Positions 25,484-33,965 of a stretch of 64,000 bases of DNA are shown here, one piece after another. Origin of the DNA: Corynebacterium endometrii (lineage in GTDB: Bacteria; Actinomycetota; Actinomycetes; Mycobacteriales; Mycobacteriaceae). The position numbers were made by a program, and so were the translations under genes. Where the stretch lies: positions 2,413,062-2,477,061 of the forward strand of contig NZ_CP039247.1 of the NCBI RefSeq assembly GCF_004795735.1, written 5' to 3'. Each line of letters starts with the position of its first letter. Position 1 is the first letter of the stretch. Under the pieces are notes generated by a model, which saw only the letters and a list, made by a program, of their open reading frames with translations, did not search any database and was not told where the DNA came from.

Positions 25484-26138
25484 TATAGCCCGCGTCATCT
25501 CCACCAACGTTGCCGCGCCGCTGGCCGATCCCGGAGGGGCGGGCCGCAAGAGCGGAATAGATAAGAGGCCGGAGCCATGCATCACGGTCTTCCGCCCGGG
25601 GCCCAACTATGGGGACGGTTCGGGCGTGGAGGGTGACTTCATTGGAGATACCAAGTGGCACGGCGGGGAGCACAAGGCCGTCTACGGGTTCGCGCGCGAG
25701 GAGCTTAACTACTGGGAGGGGCGCCTGGGCCGCGGGCTCGCGGATGGCAGCTTCGGCGAGAACCTCACAACGGAGGGCGTGGTGTGGAAGGACGCGCTCA
25801 TTGGACAGCGCTTCCGGGTGGGGGAGGCGATGCTGGAGGTTTCCATCCCGCGGACCCCATGCCGCACGTTCGCCGGATGGCTAGGGGAGCGCGGTTGGCT
25901 GAAGATGTTTTCGGAGCGCGGCGACGCCGGCTCTTACTTCCGGGTTATCGAGGGTGGAACAATCGCCGCCGGCGACGAAATCACCTTTGAGGGCTCGCCA
26001 AAACATGACGTGACCATGGGCATGGCATACCGGGCAAAGATGGGGGACCTCGAGCTTGCGCGCCACATAGTAAAAGTGGGATGCCTGCCCGAGGTCCACC
26101 AGGTCCAACTCATCGAGATGCTGGACAAAAGGGGCTAG
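25476..26138 (+). CDS. MOSC domain-containing protein (YiiM-like)
   Basis: Protein of 220 aa with a single MOSC domain (about residues 25-165): FIGDTKWHGGEHKAVYGFAREEL, then SFGENLTTEGV and the conserved cysteine in SIPRTPCRTFAGW. MOSC proteins bind sulfur or molybdopterin-type groups; YiiM reduces 6-N-hydroxylaminopurine using molybdenum cofactor. The substrate here is not known. The start is the GTG inside parS site 2, with GAGG at 25466-25469; no ATG lies close downstream in frame. ParB bound at the start codon region could hinder transcription of this gene. Confidence 0.82.
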   Translation: MKRIARVISTNVAAPLADPGGAGRKSGIDKRPEPCITVFRPGPNYGDGSGVEGDFIGDTKWHGGEHKAVYGFAREELNYWEGRLGRGLADGSFGENLTTEGVVWKDALIGQRFRVGEAMLEVSIPRTPCRTFAGWLGERGWLKMFSERGDAGSYFRVIEGGTIAAGDEITFEGSPKHDVTMGMAYRAKMGDLELARHIVKVGCLPEVHQVQLIEMLDKRG

Positions 26139-26150
26139 ATTCCCCTACCC

Positions 26151-26192
26151 GTATTAATACGGATTGCGGACGTATTAATACGGGTTGCGGAC
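26151..26192. repeat. Tandem 21 bp repeat between convergent MOSC and aldehyde dehydrogenase genes
   Basis: Two head-to-tail 21 bp units that differ at one base, each with the palindrome CGTATTAATACG. The second unit encodes the last codons and stop of the dehydrogenase (V-R-N-P-Y-stop), so the first is a duplicate of the gene end. Confidence 0.75.
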
Positions 26193-27641
26193 GCACATGT
26201 ACTGAACCTCGGTGTATTCATCGAGGCCCTCGGCGCCGCCCTCGCGGCCCATGCCGGAATGCTTGACACCACCGAACGGGGCGGCGGCGTTCGAAAATGC
26301 GCCCACGTTCGCGCCGAAGAGGCCGAACTCGAGGCCATCAGCCACGCGCCACAGGCGGTCAGAGTCCTCAGTAAAGGCGTAGGAACCCAGGCCGTATTCC
26401 GTGTCGTTGGCCATCGACAGGGCCTCGTCCTCGGTGGAGAAGGTCTGGATTGCGATAACCGGGCCAAAGATCTCCTCTTTCACCACGCGCATCTCTGGCG
26501 TGACGCCGGTAATGAGCGTTGGCTCAAAGAAGAAGCCGTCCCCCTCAAGGCGATTGCCGCCCACCACTACCTCGGCGCCCTTGTCCTTGGCGTCCGCCAC
26601 CAGGGCGACCAGGTTTTCCACGGCGGACTCTTCAATCAACGGACCGCAGGTCACGGACTCATCCATGCCATTGCCCACAGTGAACTCCTTGAGCTTCGCG
26701 GCCGCCTTCTCGATAAACTCCTCGGCCACGTCCTCATGCACTAGGACGCGGTTGGCCGCGGTGCACGCCTCGCCCATGTTGCGCATCTTCGCCGCCATCA
26801 AACCGTCCACCGCCTGGTCCAGGTCGGCGTCCTCGAATACAAGAAATGGCGCGTTGCCGCCAAGTTCCATCGAGGTGCGCAGCACGTTGTCCGCGGCCTG
26901 CTTCAGCAGGGTCTTGCCCACGGAGGTGGAGCCGGTGAAGGAGATCTTGCGCAGGCGGCTATCGGACATGACGGGACCGGAGATGGCGGACGCGGACTTT
27001 CCGGTCACCACGTTAAGCACCCCGGCGGGCAGTCCCGCATCCATCATCGTCTGGGCAAAATACTGCGCCGTCAACGGGGTCAGCTTCGCGGACTTGAGCA
27101 CCATGGTGCACCCGGCAGCCACGGCGGGAGCCACCTTGCGGGTGGCCATCGCCAGAGGGAAGTTCCACGGGGTAATCAGTAGGCAGGGGCCCACGGGCTT
27201 GCGGCGGGTAATGATATTGGTGGTGCCGTCGGGCGAGCGGAAAGCGTTGCCGTACTGACGCGCGGTCTCCTCGGAGAACCACCGGAGATACTCCGCGCCA
27301 TAATCCACCTCGCCCCGGGCCTCGGAAAGGGGCTTGCCCATCTCGAGGGTCATGAGCGCGGCGAACTCCTCGCGGCGCTCGGTAACCAATTCAAAGGCTC
27401 GGCGCAGGATTTCCGCGCGCTCGCGCGCTGGGGTTTTCGCCCACTTGGCCTGGACCCCGGCGGCCGCATCCAGGGCCCGGCGCGCGTCTTCCTCGGACGC
27501 GGAGGCCAGGGTTGCCAGGGTTTCGCCCGTGGCCGGGTTGGTGACGTCCAGGGTCTCATTACTTACGGAGTCAACCCACCGACCGTCTATTAGGAGGCCG
27601 GTCGGGACTTTGGCTAAAACTTCAGCGGTATTAACAGTCAT
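26175..27641 (-). CDS. gabD: Succinate-semialdehyde dehydrogenase
   Basis: NAD(P)-dependent aldehyde dehydrogenase of 488 aa. The catalytic base is Glu259 in MELGG and the nucleophile is Cys293 in GEACTAANRV. Cofactor-binding elements are TPWNFPLAMATRK and FTGSTSVGKTLL. The C-terminal NAAPFGGVKHSGMGREGGAEG is typical of the GabD group. It oxidises succinate semialdehyde to succinate. No GABA transaminase gene is adjacent. A TAGGGT hexamer sits 6 nt before the ATG on the minus strand. It converges with the MOSC gene, and its 3' end is duplicated by the tandem repeat. Confidence 0.9.
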   Translation of the reverse strand: MTVNTAEVLAKVPTGLLIDGRWVDSVSNETLDVTNPATGETLATLASASEEDARRALDAAAGVQAKWAKTPARERAEILRRAFELVTERREEFAALMTLEMGKPLSEARGEVDYGAEYLRWFSEETARQYGNAFRSPDGTTNIITRRKPVGPCLLITPWNFPLAMATRKVAPAVAAGCTMVLKSAKLTPLTAQYFAQTMMDAGLPAGVLNVVTGKSASAISGPVMSDSRLRKISFTGSTSVGKTLLKQAADNVLRTSMELGGNAPFLVFEDADLDQAVDGLMAAKMRNMGEACTAANRVLVHEDVAEEFIEKAAAKLKEFTVGNGMDESVTCGPLIEESAVENLVALVADAKDKGAEVVVGGNRLEGDGFFFEPTLITGVTPEMRVVKEEIFGPVIAIQTFSTEDEALSMANDTEYGLGSYAFTEDSDRLWRVADGLEFGLFGANVGAFSNAAAPFGGVKHSGMGREGGAEGLDEYTEVQYMCVRNPY

Positions 27642-27847
27642 GGCCCCACCCTACGCGTGTGGCCGATAGGGTGCCGGGATCGCGTTGAAAGCCGACGCCT
27701 AAAACTCCGCCCCGGATACCACCGCCGCTGAGTACCGCCAGAGCAATGGGGACCCGATGCTCGCAGCCCGGTCTCCGGCCGGGGAGCGGGCCGAGGGCCA
27801 AGGCTGCTGGGCCGAAATAAACTACTGCGCATGGCACCGGCCTGTGC

Positions 27848-27853
27848 TAAGGT
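27848..27853 (+). promoter_or_regulatory. -10 element of the trp operon
   Basis: TAAGGT lies 7 nt before the ATG of trpL, which predicts that the leader peptide is translated from a leaderless mRNA. I see no convincing -35. Confidence 0.55.
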
Positions 27854-27860
27854 ATTCGGC

Positions 27861-27905
27861 ATGAAGTCCCATGGCACCCTCGGCAACTGGTGGTGGCGCG
27901 CGTAG
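27861..27905 (+). CDS. trpL: trp operon leader peptide
   Basis: The 14-codon frame encodes MKSHGTLGNWWWRA with three Trp codons in a row (27888-27896), and ends at TAG 27903-27905. Ribosome stalling on the Trp codons controls the downstream attenuator. The ATG is the expected transcription start, so translation would begin without a Shine-Dalgarno sequence, as I recall reported for trpL in C. glutamicum. Confidence 0.93.
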   Translation: MKSHGTLGNWWWRA

Positions 27906-27906
27906 A

Positions 27907-27984
27907 AGCGAGCCCCCTTCTTAGCTGACCCCACGGTCAACTTCCACGAATCTTTAGCTGGCTCGCTGTAGGCGGGCCATTTTT
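27907..27984 (+). promoter_or_regulatory. trp attenuator (antiterminator and terminator)
   Basis: The terminator is TGGCTCGC (27959-27966) paired with GCGGGCCA (27972-27979), followed by TTTTT (27980-27984). The competing antiterminator pairs AGCGAGCC (27907-27914) with GGCTCGCT (27960-27967), which uses up the 5' arm of the terminator. A ribosome stalled at the Trp codons leaves 27907-27914 free; a ribosome that reaches the stop codon at 27903-27905 covers it. A small TGACC/GGTCA hairpin lies between. Confidence 0.88.
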
Positions 27985-28044
27985 CATGCGGTGGCCCCAC
28001 CTTATAGCACAGCCCGTAACGCACCTCATCCGCGAAAGGCCACC

Positions 28045-29598
28045 ATGACCCAACCGTCACCGCAAAGCGAGGAGTTCTTTACCGCCTCGCGTGACATTAG
28101 CTATCACTTTGATGCCGCAGCGATGTTCCACACGCTGGCCGAGGAGCGCGATTCCTTGCTGCTCGAGGCCGCGGATATCGAGTCGAAGAAGAACGTCAAC
28201 TGCATCGCCGTCCTCAAGGCGGCGCTGAAGGTCACCTGCAACGACCAGGTGGTTCAAGCCCAGGCCCTAACCCCCACCGGTCAGCGCATGCTAGACCGCC
28301 TGGCGCGCCAGTTAGAGCCCTTCGCGACCGAGCTCACCCCGTCCACCGCCACCTTCGCCTTCACCCGCTCCGAGGCGCACGACGAACGCGAGCGCCTGCT
28401 GGCCACCTCCACCGCAGAGGTCCTGCGCAAGCTGCAATTAGACGGAGGCTACCGGACGGACATGTTGCCTTTTGTGGGCGGCGGCTTTGCCTTCGATTAC
28501 CTCCAGACCTTTGAGGAACTCCCCGAGGTTGGGGAGGGGCCAAATGAGTATCCGGATTACGAGTTCGTGGTGGCCGAGACCCTGATGCACATCGACCACT
28601 TGGCGGCCACCTCACGGGTCCTGGGAGTGGGCATTGATAGGGACGCCCTCAACGAGGAGTTGGACCGTTTGGTCGAACGCGCCGCGGATGATTATGCGGA
28701 ATTCCCGGACGCTCCACAGCTAGAGAGCATCAGGGCGGTCGCGGACGTGGATGATGAAACCTTCCGCGGTCACGTCACCCAGCTGCAGGGCCATATCCAC
28801 GCCGGCGATATTTACCAGGTGGTCCCCGCGCGCACCTTCAGCATGGAGTGCCCGGATACGTTTGCCGCGTACCGCCAGCTGCGTGAGACCAACCCTTCGC
28901 CCTACATGTTCTACGTGCGCGGCGCAGACTACGAACTCTTTGGGGCTTCCCCGGAATCCAACCTGAAGTTCACCGCGCACAACCGTGAAGTCATGTTGTA
29001 TCCCATCGCCGGCACGCGCCCGCGGGGCCTAAACCCTGACGGCACCATCAACCATGAGCTCGACATTCGCAACGAGCTCGAGATGCGCACCGATGATAAG
29101 GAGATCGCGGAGCATTCCATGCTCGTTGACCTTGCCCGCAACGATCTTGCGCGGGTGGCCGAACCGCGAACCCGCCGTGTCGCCGACTTGCTCCAAGTGG
29201 ACCGTTACTCCCGCGTGATGCACCTAGTCTCCCGCGTCACCGCCACCCTCCACGCAGACTTTGACGCCCTAGACGCCTACCGCGCCTGCATGAACATGGG
29301 CACGCTGACCGGAGCGCCGAAGTTGCGAGCCATGGAACTCATCCGCGGCATCGAAACCACACGCCGCGGTTCCTACGGCGGCGCCGTGGGGTATCTCAAG
29401 GGTGACGGCTCGATGGACAACTGCATCGTCATCCGTTCCGCATTCGTGAAAAACGGCACGGCCGTGGTGCAGGCCGGCGCCGGTGTGGTCCGCGATTCGG
29501 TCCCGCAGTCCGAGGCCGATGAAACACTGCATAAGGCGTATGCCGTCCTGCACGCAATTGCCAAAGCCCACGGCGCACAACTGGAGGTAGTCCGTTGA
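28045..29598 (+). CDS. trpE: Anthranilate synthase component I
   Basis: Chorismate-using subunit of 517 aa. The N-terminal region SLLLEAADIESKKN corresponds to the tryptophan feedback-binding LLES-type motif. The catalytic chorismate-binding domain (about 250-510) contains GDIYQVVPARTFS, PIAGTRPRG, DLARNDLARV and GTLTGAPKLRAME. The ATG at 28045 has GAAAGG upstream and gives normal length; the frame opens earlier, at 27991, inside the leader. First structural gene of the operon, with its TGA overlapping the TTG start of trpG. It makes anthranilate with TrpG and is controlled by attenuation. Confidence 0.96.
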   Translation: MTQPSPQSEEFFTASRDISYHFDAAAMFHTLAEERDSLLLEAADIESKKNVNCIAVLKAALKVTCNDQVVQAQALTPTGQRMLDRLARQLEPFATELTPSTATFAFTRSEAHDERERLLATSTAEVLRKLQLDGGYRTDMLPFVGGGFAFDYLQTFEELPEVGEGPNEYPDYEFVVAETLMHIDHLAATSRVLGVGIDRDALNEELDRLVERAADDYAEFPDAPQLESIRAVADVDDETFRGHVTQLQGHIHAGDIYQVVPARTFSMECPDTFAAYRQLRETNPSPYMFYVRGADYELFGASPESNLKFTAHNREVMLYPIAGTRPRGLNPDGTINHELDIRNELEMRTDDKEIAEHSMLVDLARNDLARVAEPRTRRVADLLQVDRYSRVMHLVSRVTATLHADFDALDAYRACMNMGTLTGAPKLRAMELIRGIETTRRGSYGGAVGYLKGDGSMDNCIVIRSAFVKNGTAVVQAGAGVVRDSVPQSEADETLHKAYAVLHAIAKAHGAQLEVVR

Positions 29599-30242
29599 TT
29601 GACAACAACACCAAGGTTGTCCTCATCGATAACCACGATTCCTTTGTCTACAACCTGGTGGACGCACTGGCAGGCTATGACATCACGGTCTTCCGCAATA
29701 CCGTCAGCTCCGATGAGGTCTTCGACGCGAACCCTGACGTCATCTGCCTGTCCCCGGGCCCCGGCCACCCGCACGAGGCCGGCTGCATGATGGACGTCAT
29801 TGACCGCGCCCTGGGCAAGGTTCCGCTGCTGGGCATCTGCTTGGGCTTCCAGGCCTTGCTGGACCACCACGGCGGCAGGGTAGAGCCCTGCGGGCCCGTC
29901 CACGGAAAATCCGTCAACATGACGCTCACGCCAGAGGGCGCGCGCCACCCGGTATTCGAGGGCCTGACCGTGGACCGCGAGCCCGATCAAGCGGACTACG
30001 TGGGCACACAGGTGCCGGTGGCCCGCTATCACTCGCTTGGGTGCGTTCAGCCACCGGCCGGGCTCGTATCGCTAGCCACCACCGCCACCGACCTTGGTGA
30101 GGTGGTCATGGCCGCCGAGACCCAGGACGGCATGGCCTTTGGAATGCAGTTCCACCCAGAGTCCATCCTTACCCCCACCGGCCCCATCATGCTTGAGCGC
30201 TGTATTGAGGCGCTGGTCCAAGCCTCGGGGCGGCGGGAATGA
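29595..30242 (+). CDS. trpG: Anthranilate synthase component II (glutamine amidotransferase)
   Basis: Class I amidotransferase of 215 aa supplying ammonia to TrpE. The nucleophile is Cys82 in GICLGFQAL, and the His-Glu pair is in MQFHPESIL. The oxyanion segment is LSPGPGHP. The start is a TTG that overlaps the trpE stop (TTGA), consistent with translational coupling; there is no nearby ATG in frame. No fusion to trpD, unlike enterobacteria. Confidence 0.95.
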   Translation: MIDNNTKVVLIDNHDSFVYNLVDALAGYDITVFRNTVSSDEVFDANPDVICLSPGPGHPHEAGCMMDVIDRALGKVPLLGICLGFQALLDHHGGRVEPCGPVHGKSVNMTLTPEGARHPVFEGLTVDREPDQADYVGTQVPVARYHSLGCVQPPAGLVSLATTATDLGEVVMAAETQDGMAFGMQFHPESILTPTGPIMLERCIEALVQASGRRE

Positions 30243-30328
30243 ACCCCGGTGTGCGCGCGAGTGCGCAGACGCGACAGACTTAACCAAACCCCAAAACTCA
30301 TAGCCCCAAACGACAAGGAGATTAAACA

Positions 30329-31357
30329 ATGACCAGCCAGAACTCCCTGAAGATCCTGCAGCGCTTCCTGGATACTAAAGAACCGACGCTCGAGCAGGCG
30401 ATTGAGACCTTCACCCCGCTGACCGTGGGTGACTATGATGACGTCCACATCGCGGCGCTGTTGACCTGCATCCGCACGCGCGGCGAGACCTTCGCGGACG
30501 TGGCCGGCGCGGCGCAGGCCTTCCTCAAGGCCGGACGCCCCTTCCCGATCACCGGCGAGGGCCTCATGGATACCGCCGGCACCGGTGGCGATGGAGCCAA
30601 TAACATCAACATCACCACCGCGGCCTCCCTGCTGGCCGCCTCCGATGGCGTGAAGATGGTCAAGTGCGGCAACCGCTCCGTCTCCTCCAAGTCCGGCTCC
30701 GCGGATGTACTCGAGGCACTGAACATTCCCCTTGACCTTGACCCGGAGCGCGCGGTTCGCCAGTTTGAGGCCTCCAACTTCACCTTCCTCTTCGCCCCGG
30801 CCTACAACCCTTCCGTGGCGCACGTGCAGCCGGTGCGCAAATCCCTGGGTGTGACCACCTTGTTCAATACCATTGGTCCAGTGCTCGCCCCAGCCCGCCC
30901 CGAACTCCAGATCATGGGCGTGGCCAATCCTGATCACGGCCCATTAATCGCGCGGACGTTTAAGGAGATCGGCCGCGGGCGCGCCCTGGTAGTGCACGGT
31001 TGCGGCACCGATGAGATCGCCGTACACGGACCAACGACCATCTGGGAGTTGCGCGACGGCGAGATTGAAAAGTACACCGTCACCCCGGACGAACTAGGAC
31101 TGCCGGAGCACCCGCTCGATTCCCTCGAAGGCGGCGACGGGGCTACCAACGCGAAGCTCATCCGCGATGTCTTCGCGGGCAACGGCGCACAGGCCCACGT
31201 CGATGCGATCGCAGCGAACGCCGGCGGCATGTTCTACCTCGCCGGACGCTTCGACACGATAGGGGAGGGCGTGGCCCACGCCAAGGAGGTCATCGCCTCC
31301 GGACAGACGCACGAATGGCTGGCCAAGCACGAGGAGGCAAACTATGGCGAAGCCTAA
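30329..31357 (+). CDS. trpD: Anthranilate phosphoribosyltransferase
   Basis: Enzyme of 342 aa that joins anthranilate to PRPP. The PRPP-binding loop is DTAGTGGDGANNINITT, followed by KCGNRSVSSKSGSADVLEAL. A good AAGGAG lies 8 nt before the ATG. The 86 bp after trpG contain no evident terminator. Its last 14 nt overlap the trpCF start. Confidence 0.96.
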   Translation: MTSQNSLKILQRFLDTKEPTLEQAIETFTPLTVGDYDDVHIAALLTCIRTRGETFADVAGAAQAFLKAGRPFPITGEGLMDTAGTGGDGANNINITTAASLLAASDGVKMVKCGNRSVSSKSGSADVLEALNIPLDLDPERAVRQFEASNFTFLFAPAYNPSVAHVQPVRKSLGVTTLFNTIGPVLAPARPELQIMGVANPDHGPLIARTFKEIGRGRALVVHGCGTDEIAVHGPTTIWELRDGEIEKYTVTPDELGLPEHPLDSLEGGDGATNAKLIRDVFAGNGAQAHVDAIAANAGGMFYLAGRFDTIGEGVAHAKEVIASGQTHEWLAKHEEANYGEA

Positions 31358-32753
31358 CTCCGGCGAAACCGGGAAAGCGCTCCCCACGGTGCTCGAGGGG
31401 ATCGTCGCCAAGCGGCGGACCCACCTCGAGGGAATCCGTGAACGCATTGCCCACGTGGACCTCGACTCCCTGCCTCGCTCCGAGCGTTCCCTCTATGACT
31501 CCCTCAAGGGGGGCAACCGCTTCATCATGGAGTGCAAATCCGCATCGCCCTCGCTGGGCCTGATTCGCGAGCACTACGAGCCGGGCGCCATAGCGCGCAT
31601 CTATTCGCGGTACGCGGCCGGCATCTCCGTGCTCTGCGAACCGGAGCGCTTCGGAGGGGACTATGACCACCTGCAAACCGTGGCAATGTCCACCCACCTG
31701 CCGGTGCTGTGCAAGGACTTCATCATCGATCCAATCCAGGTGTACGCCGCGCGATACTATGGCGCGGACGCCATCTTGCTCATGATGTCCATCGTGGACG
31801 ATGAAACCTACGCGGAGCTCAAGGCCTTGGCCGACAAGCTCGGCCTGGACGTGCTTACCGAGGCCATCACGAAGGAGGAGGTGGACCGCGCCGTGGCGTT
31901 CGGCGTGGACATCATTGGGATCAACAACCGCAACCTCCACGATCTGAGCATCGATCTGGACCGCACCGAACAGCTCGGCCACTACATACCCGAGGGAAAG
32001 ATCGTGGTGTCCGAGTCCGGCATCCGCGACAATCGCACGGTCCGCCGCTTGGGCTCTCATTCCGACGCCTTCCTCGTCGGCTCCCAACTCACCGGCGAGC
32101 CTGACATTGACCTCGCCGCCCGTCGGCTCGTCTATGGCGACAACAAGGTCTGTGGGCTTACCACTCCACGCGCCGCACAAGCCGCGCGGGCGGCGGGCGC
32201 AATTTACGGCGGGCTCATCTTCGAGGAGGCGTCCCCGCGCAACGTTTCACGTGAAACCGCGCGCGAGATCATCGCCGCCGAGCCGGACCTACAGTACGTT
32301 GCGGTGTCCCGCCGCACGGACAAATTCGATGAGCTAGTCCTCGACGGCGTTCGCGCAATCCAGCTCCACGCGCCATACCAGGGCAGCCTCGAGGCGGAGA
32401 GGGCCCTCATCGCCCGGGCCCGCGCCACCGGCCTTGACGTGTGGCGCGCCGTATCCATGACGGGGGAGGGCGGCCCCGAGCACGCCCAGGGCATCGCAGA
32501 AGAAGTAGACCTTCTTGTCCTCGACGCGCGCGAGGGCGGCAGCGGCACCAGCTTCGATTGGTCAACGATCCCCGCCGAACTCAAGGAGCGCTCCCTCCTT
32601 GCCGGCGGCATCGGCCTCGACAACATCGACCAGGCGCTCGCGGTGGGCACCGCGGGCCTCGATCTCAACTCCGGCATGGAAACGACCAAGGGGGTTAAGG
32701 ACACCGGAAAGATTGCCCGAGCCTTCGCTACAATTCGCGCATACACCGATTAA
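31344..32753 (+). CDS. trpCF: Bifunctional indole-3-glycerol phosphate synthase / phosphoribosylanthranilate isomerase
   Basis: Fusion protein of 469 aa that performs two consecutive steps. The N-terminal IGPS barrel (about 1-260) includes IMECKSASPSLGLIR, LCKDFIIDPIQVY, GINNRNLHDL and VVSESGI. The C-terminal PRAI barrel (about 265-465) begins NKVCGLTTPRAA and ends with LLAGGIGLDNIDQA and LNSGMETTKGVKD. Fusion of C and F is normal in corynebacteria and E. coli. GAGGAGG inside trpD serves as ribosome site. A parS site falls at codons 301-305, between the barrels' first strands, encoding V-S-R-E-T. Confidence 0.95.
   Translation: MAKPNSGETGKALPTVLEGIVAKRRTHLEGIRERIAHVDLDSLPRSERSLYDSLKGGNRFIMECKSASPSLGLIREHYEPGAIARIYSRYAAGISVLCEPERFGGDYDHLQTVAMSTHLPVLCKDFIIDPIQVYAARYYGADAILLMMSIVDDETYAELKALADKLGLDVLTEAITKEEVDRAVAFGVDIIGINNRNLHDLSIDLDRTEQLGHYIPEGKIVVSESGIRDNRTVRRLGSHSDAFLVGSQLTGEPDIDLAARRLVYGDNKVCGLTTPRAAQAARAAGAIYGGLIFEEASPRNVSRETAREIIAAEPDLQYVAVSRRTDKFDELVLDGVRAIQLHAPYQGSLEAERALIARARATGLDVWRAVSMTGEGGPEHAQGIAEEVDLLVLDAREGGSGTSFDWSTIPAELKERSLLAGGIGLDNIDQALAVGTAGLDLNSGMETTKGVKDTGKIARAFATIRAYTD
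32243..32258. promoter_or_regulatory. parS: parS site 3, inside trpCF
   Basis: Complete GTTTCACGTGAAAC core within coding sequence, read as V-S-R-E-T. Confidence 0.9.
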
Positions 32754-32762
32754 AGGAAAGAT

Positions 32763-33965
32763 ATGACTGATTCACGTGAAACATTGCTCCCGGCATACTT
32801 CGGGGAGTTTGGCGGGCAGTTTGTCCCCGAATCCCTGATCCCCGCCCTCGATCAACTGGAGAAGGCATTCGTCGACTCCCAGAGCGATCCGGAGTTCAAA
32901 AAGGAACTTTCGGATCTGCTCAAGGACTACCTCGGCCGCCCAACCCCGCTGACCGAAACCACAAAGCTCGGCGGCAAGGCCCGCATCTTCCTTAAACGCG
33001 AGGACCTGGTCCACGGCGGCGCCCACAAGACCAATCAGGTCTTGGGCCAAGCGCTGCTTGCCAAGCGTATGGGCAAGACCCGCATCATCGCCGAAACCGG
33101 CGCCGGCCAGCACGGCACCGCCACCGCGCTCGCCTGTGCTTTGCTCGATTTGGAATGCGTTATCTACATGGGAGCCAAGGACGTGGCCCGCCAGCAGCCA
33201 AACGTCTTCCGCATGGAACTCATGGGCGCCAAGGTGGTCTCCGTCGACTCGGGCTCCGGCACCCTCAAGGACGCTGTTAATGCCGCGCTGCGCGACTGGA
33301 CCGCAACGTTCCACGAGTCCCACTACCTCTTGGGCACCGCGGCCGGCCCACACCCCTTCCCAACCATCGTGAAGGAATTCCACCGCATCATCTCCACCGA
33401 GGCCAAGGCCCAGATGCTAGAGCGCACCGGCGGGCTTCCCGACCTTGTTGTGGCATGTGTGGGTGGCGGCTCCAATGCAATTGGAATGTTCGCGGACTTC
33501 ATCGACGAGGACGGCGTGGAACTCGTTGGCGCCGAACCGGGCGGCCTGGGCCTCGATTCCGGCCACCATGGCGCAACCATCAATAACGGCACCGTCGGCA
33601 TCCTTCACGGTGCGCGTTCCTACCTCATGCGCAACGGGGACGGCCAGGTTGAGGAGTCATATTCCATCTCCGCCGGACTCGACTACCCGGGCGTGGGCCC
33701 GGAACACGCCTACCTCCACAAGACCGGCCGCGCCAAGTACGTAGGTATCACCGACGCTGAGGCCCTCGAGGCCTTCCAGCTCCTCTCGCGCGAAGAGGGC
33801 ATCATCCCGGCGCTCGAGTCCTCCCACGCCCTGGCCTACGCGCTCAAGCGGAAGGATGAGGACATCACCATCCTCGTCTCGCTCTCCGGCCGTGGCGACA
33901 AGGACATCCCTCACGTTCGCCAGACCCTCGAAGAACATCCAGAACTAATCCTGAAGGACAATTAA
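32763..33965 (+). CDS. trpB: Tryptophan synthase beta subunit
   Basis: PLP enzyme of 400 aa that condenses indole with serine. Lys89 in HGGAHKTNQ forms the Schiff base, and the phosphate loop is GGGSNAIG. The catalytic region also includes [17 protein letters not shown] lies before the ATG. The N-terminus [10 protein letters not shown] is partly dictated by a parS site spanning codons 2-7. The stop overlaps the trpA start as TAATG. Confidence 0.97.
   Translation: MTDSRETLLPAYFGEFGGQFVPESLIPALDQLEKAFVDSQSDPEFKKELSDLLKDYLGRPTPLTETTKLGGKARIFLKREDLVHGGAHKTNQVLGQALLAKRMGKTRIIAETGAGQHGTATALACALLDLECVIYMGAKDVARQQPNVFRMELMGAKVVSVDSGSGTLKDAVNAALRDWTATFHESHYLLGTAAGPHPFPTIVKEFHRIISTEAKAQMLERTGGLPDLVVACVGGGSNAIGMFADFIDEDGVELVGAEPGGLGLDSGHHGATINNGTVGILHGARSYLMRNGDGQVEESYSISAGLDYPGVGPEHAYLHKTGRAKYVGITDAEALEAFQLLSREEGIIPALESSHALAYALKRKDEDITILVSLSGRGDKDIPHVRQTLEEHPELILKDN
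32768..32783. promoter_or_regulatory. parS: parS site 4, at the 5' end of trpB
   Basis: GATTCACGTGAAAC differs from the palindromic core at one base. It starts at the second codon of trpB and reads D-S-R-E-T. Confidence 0.8.
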
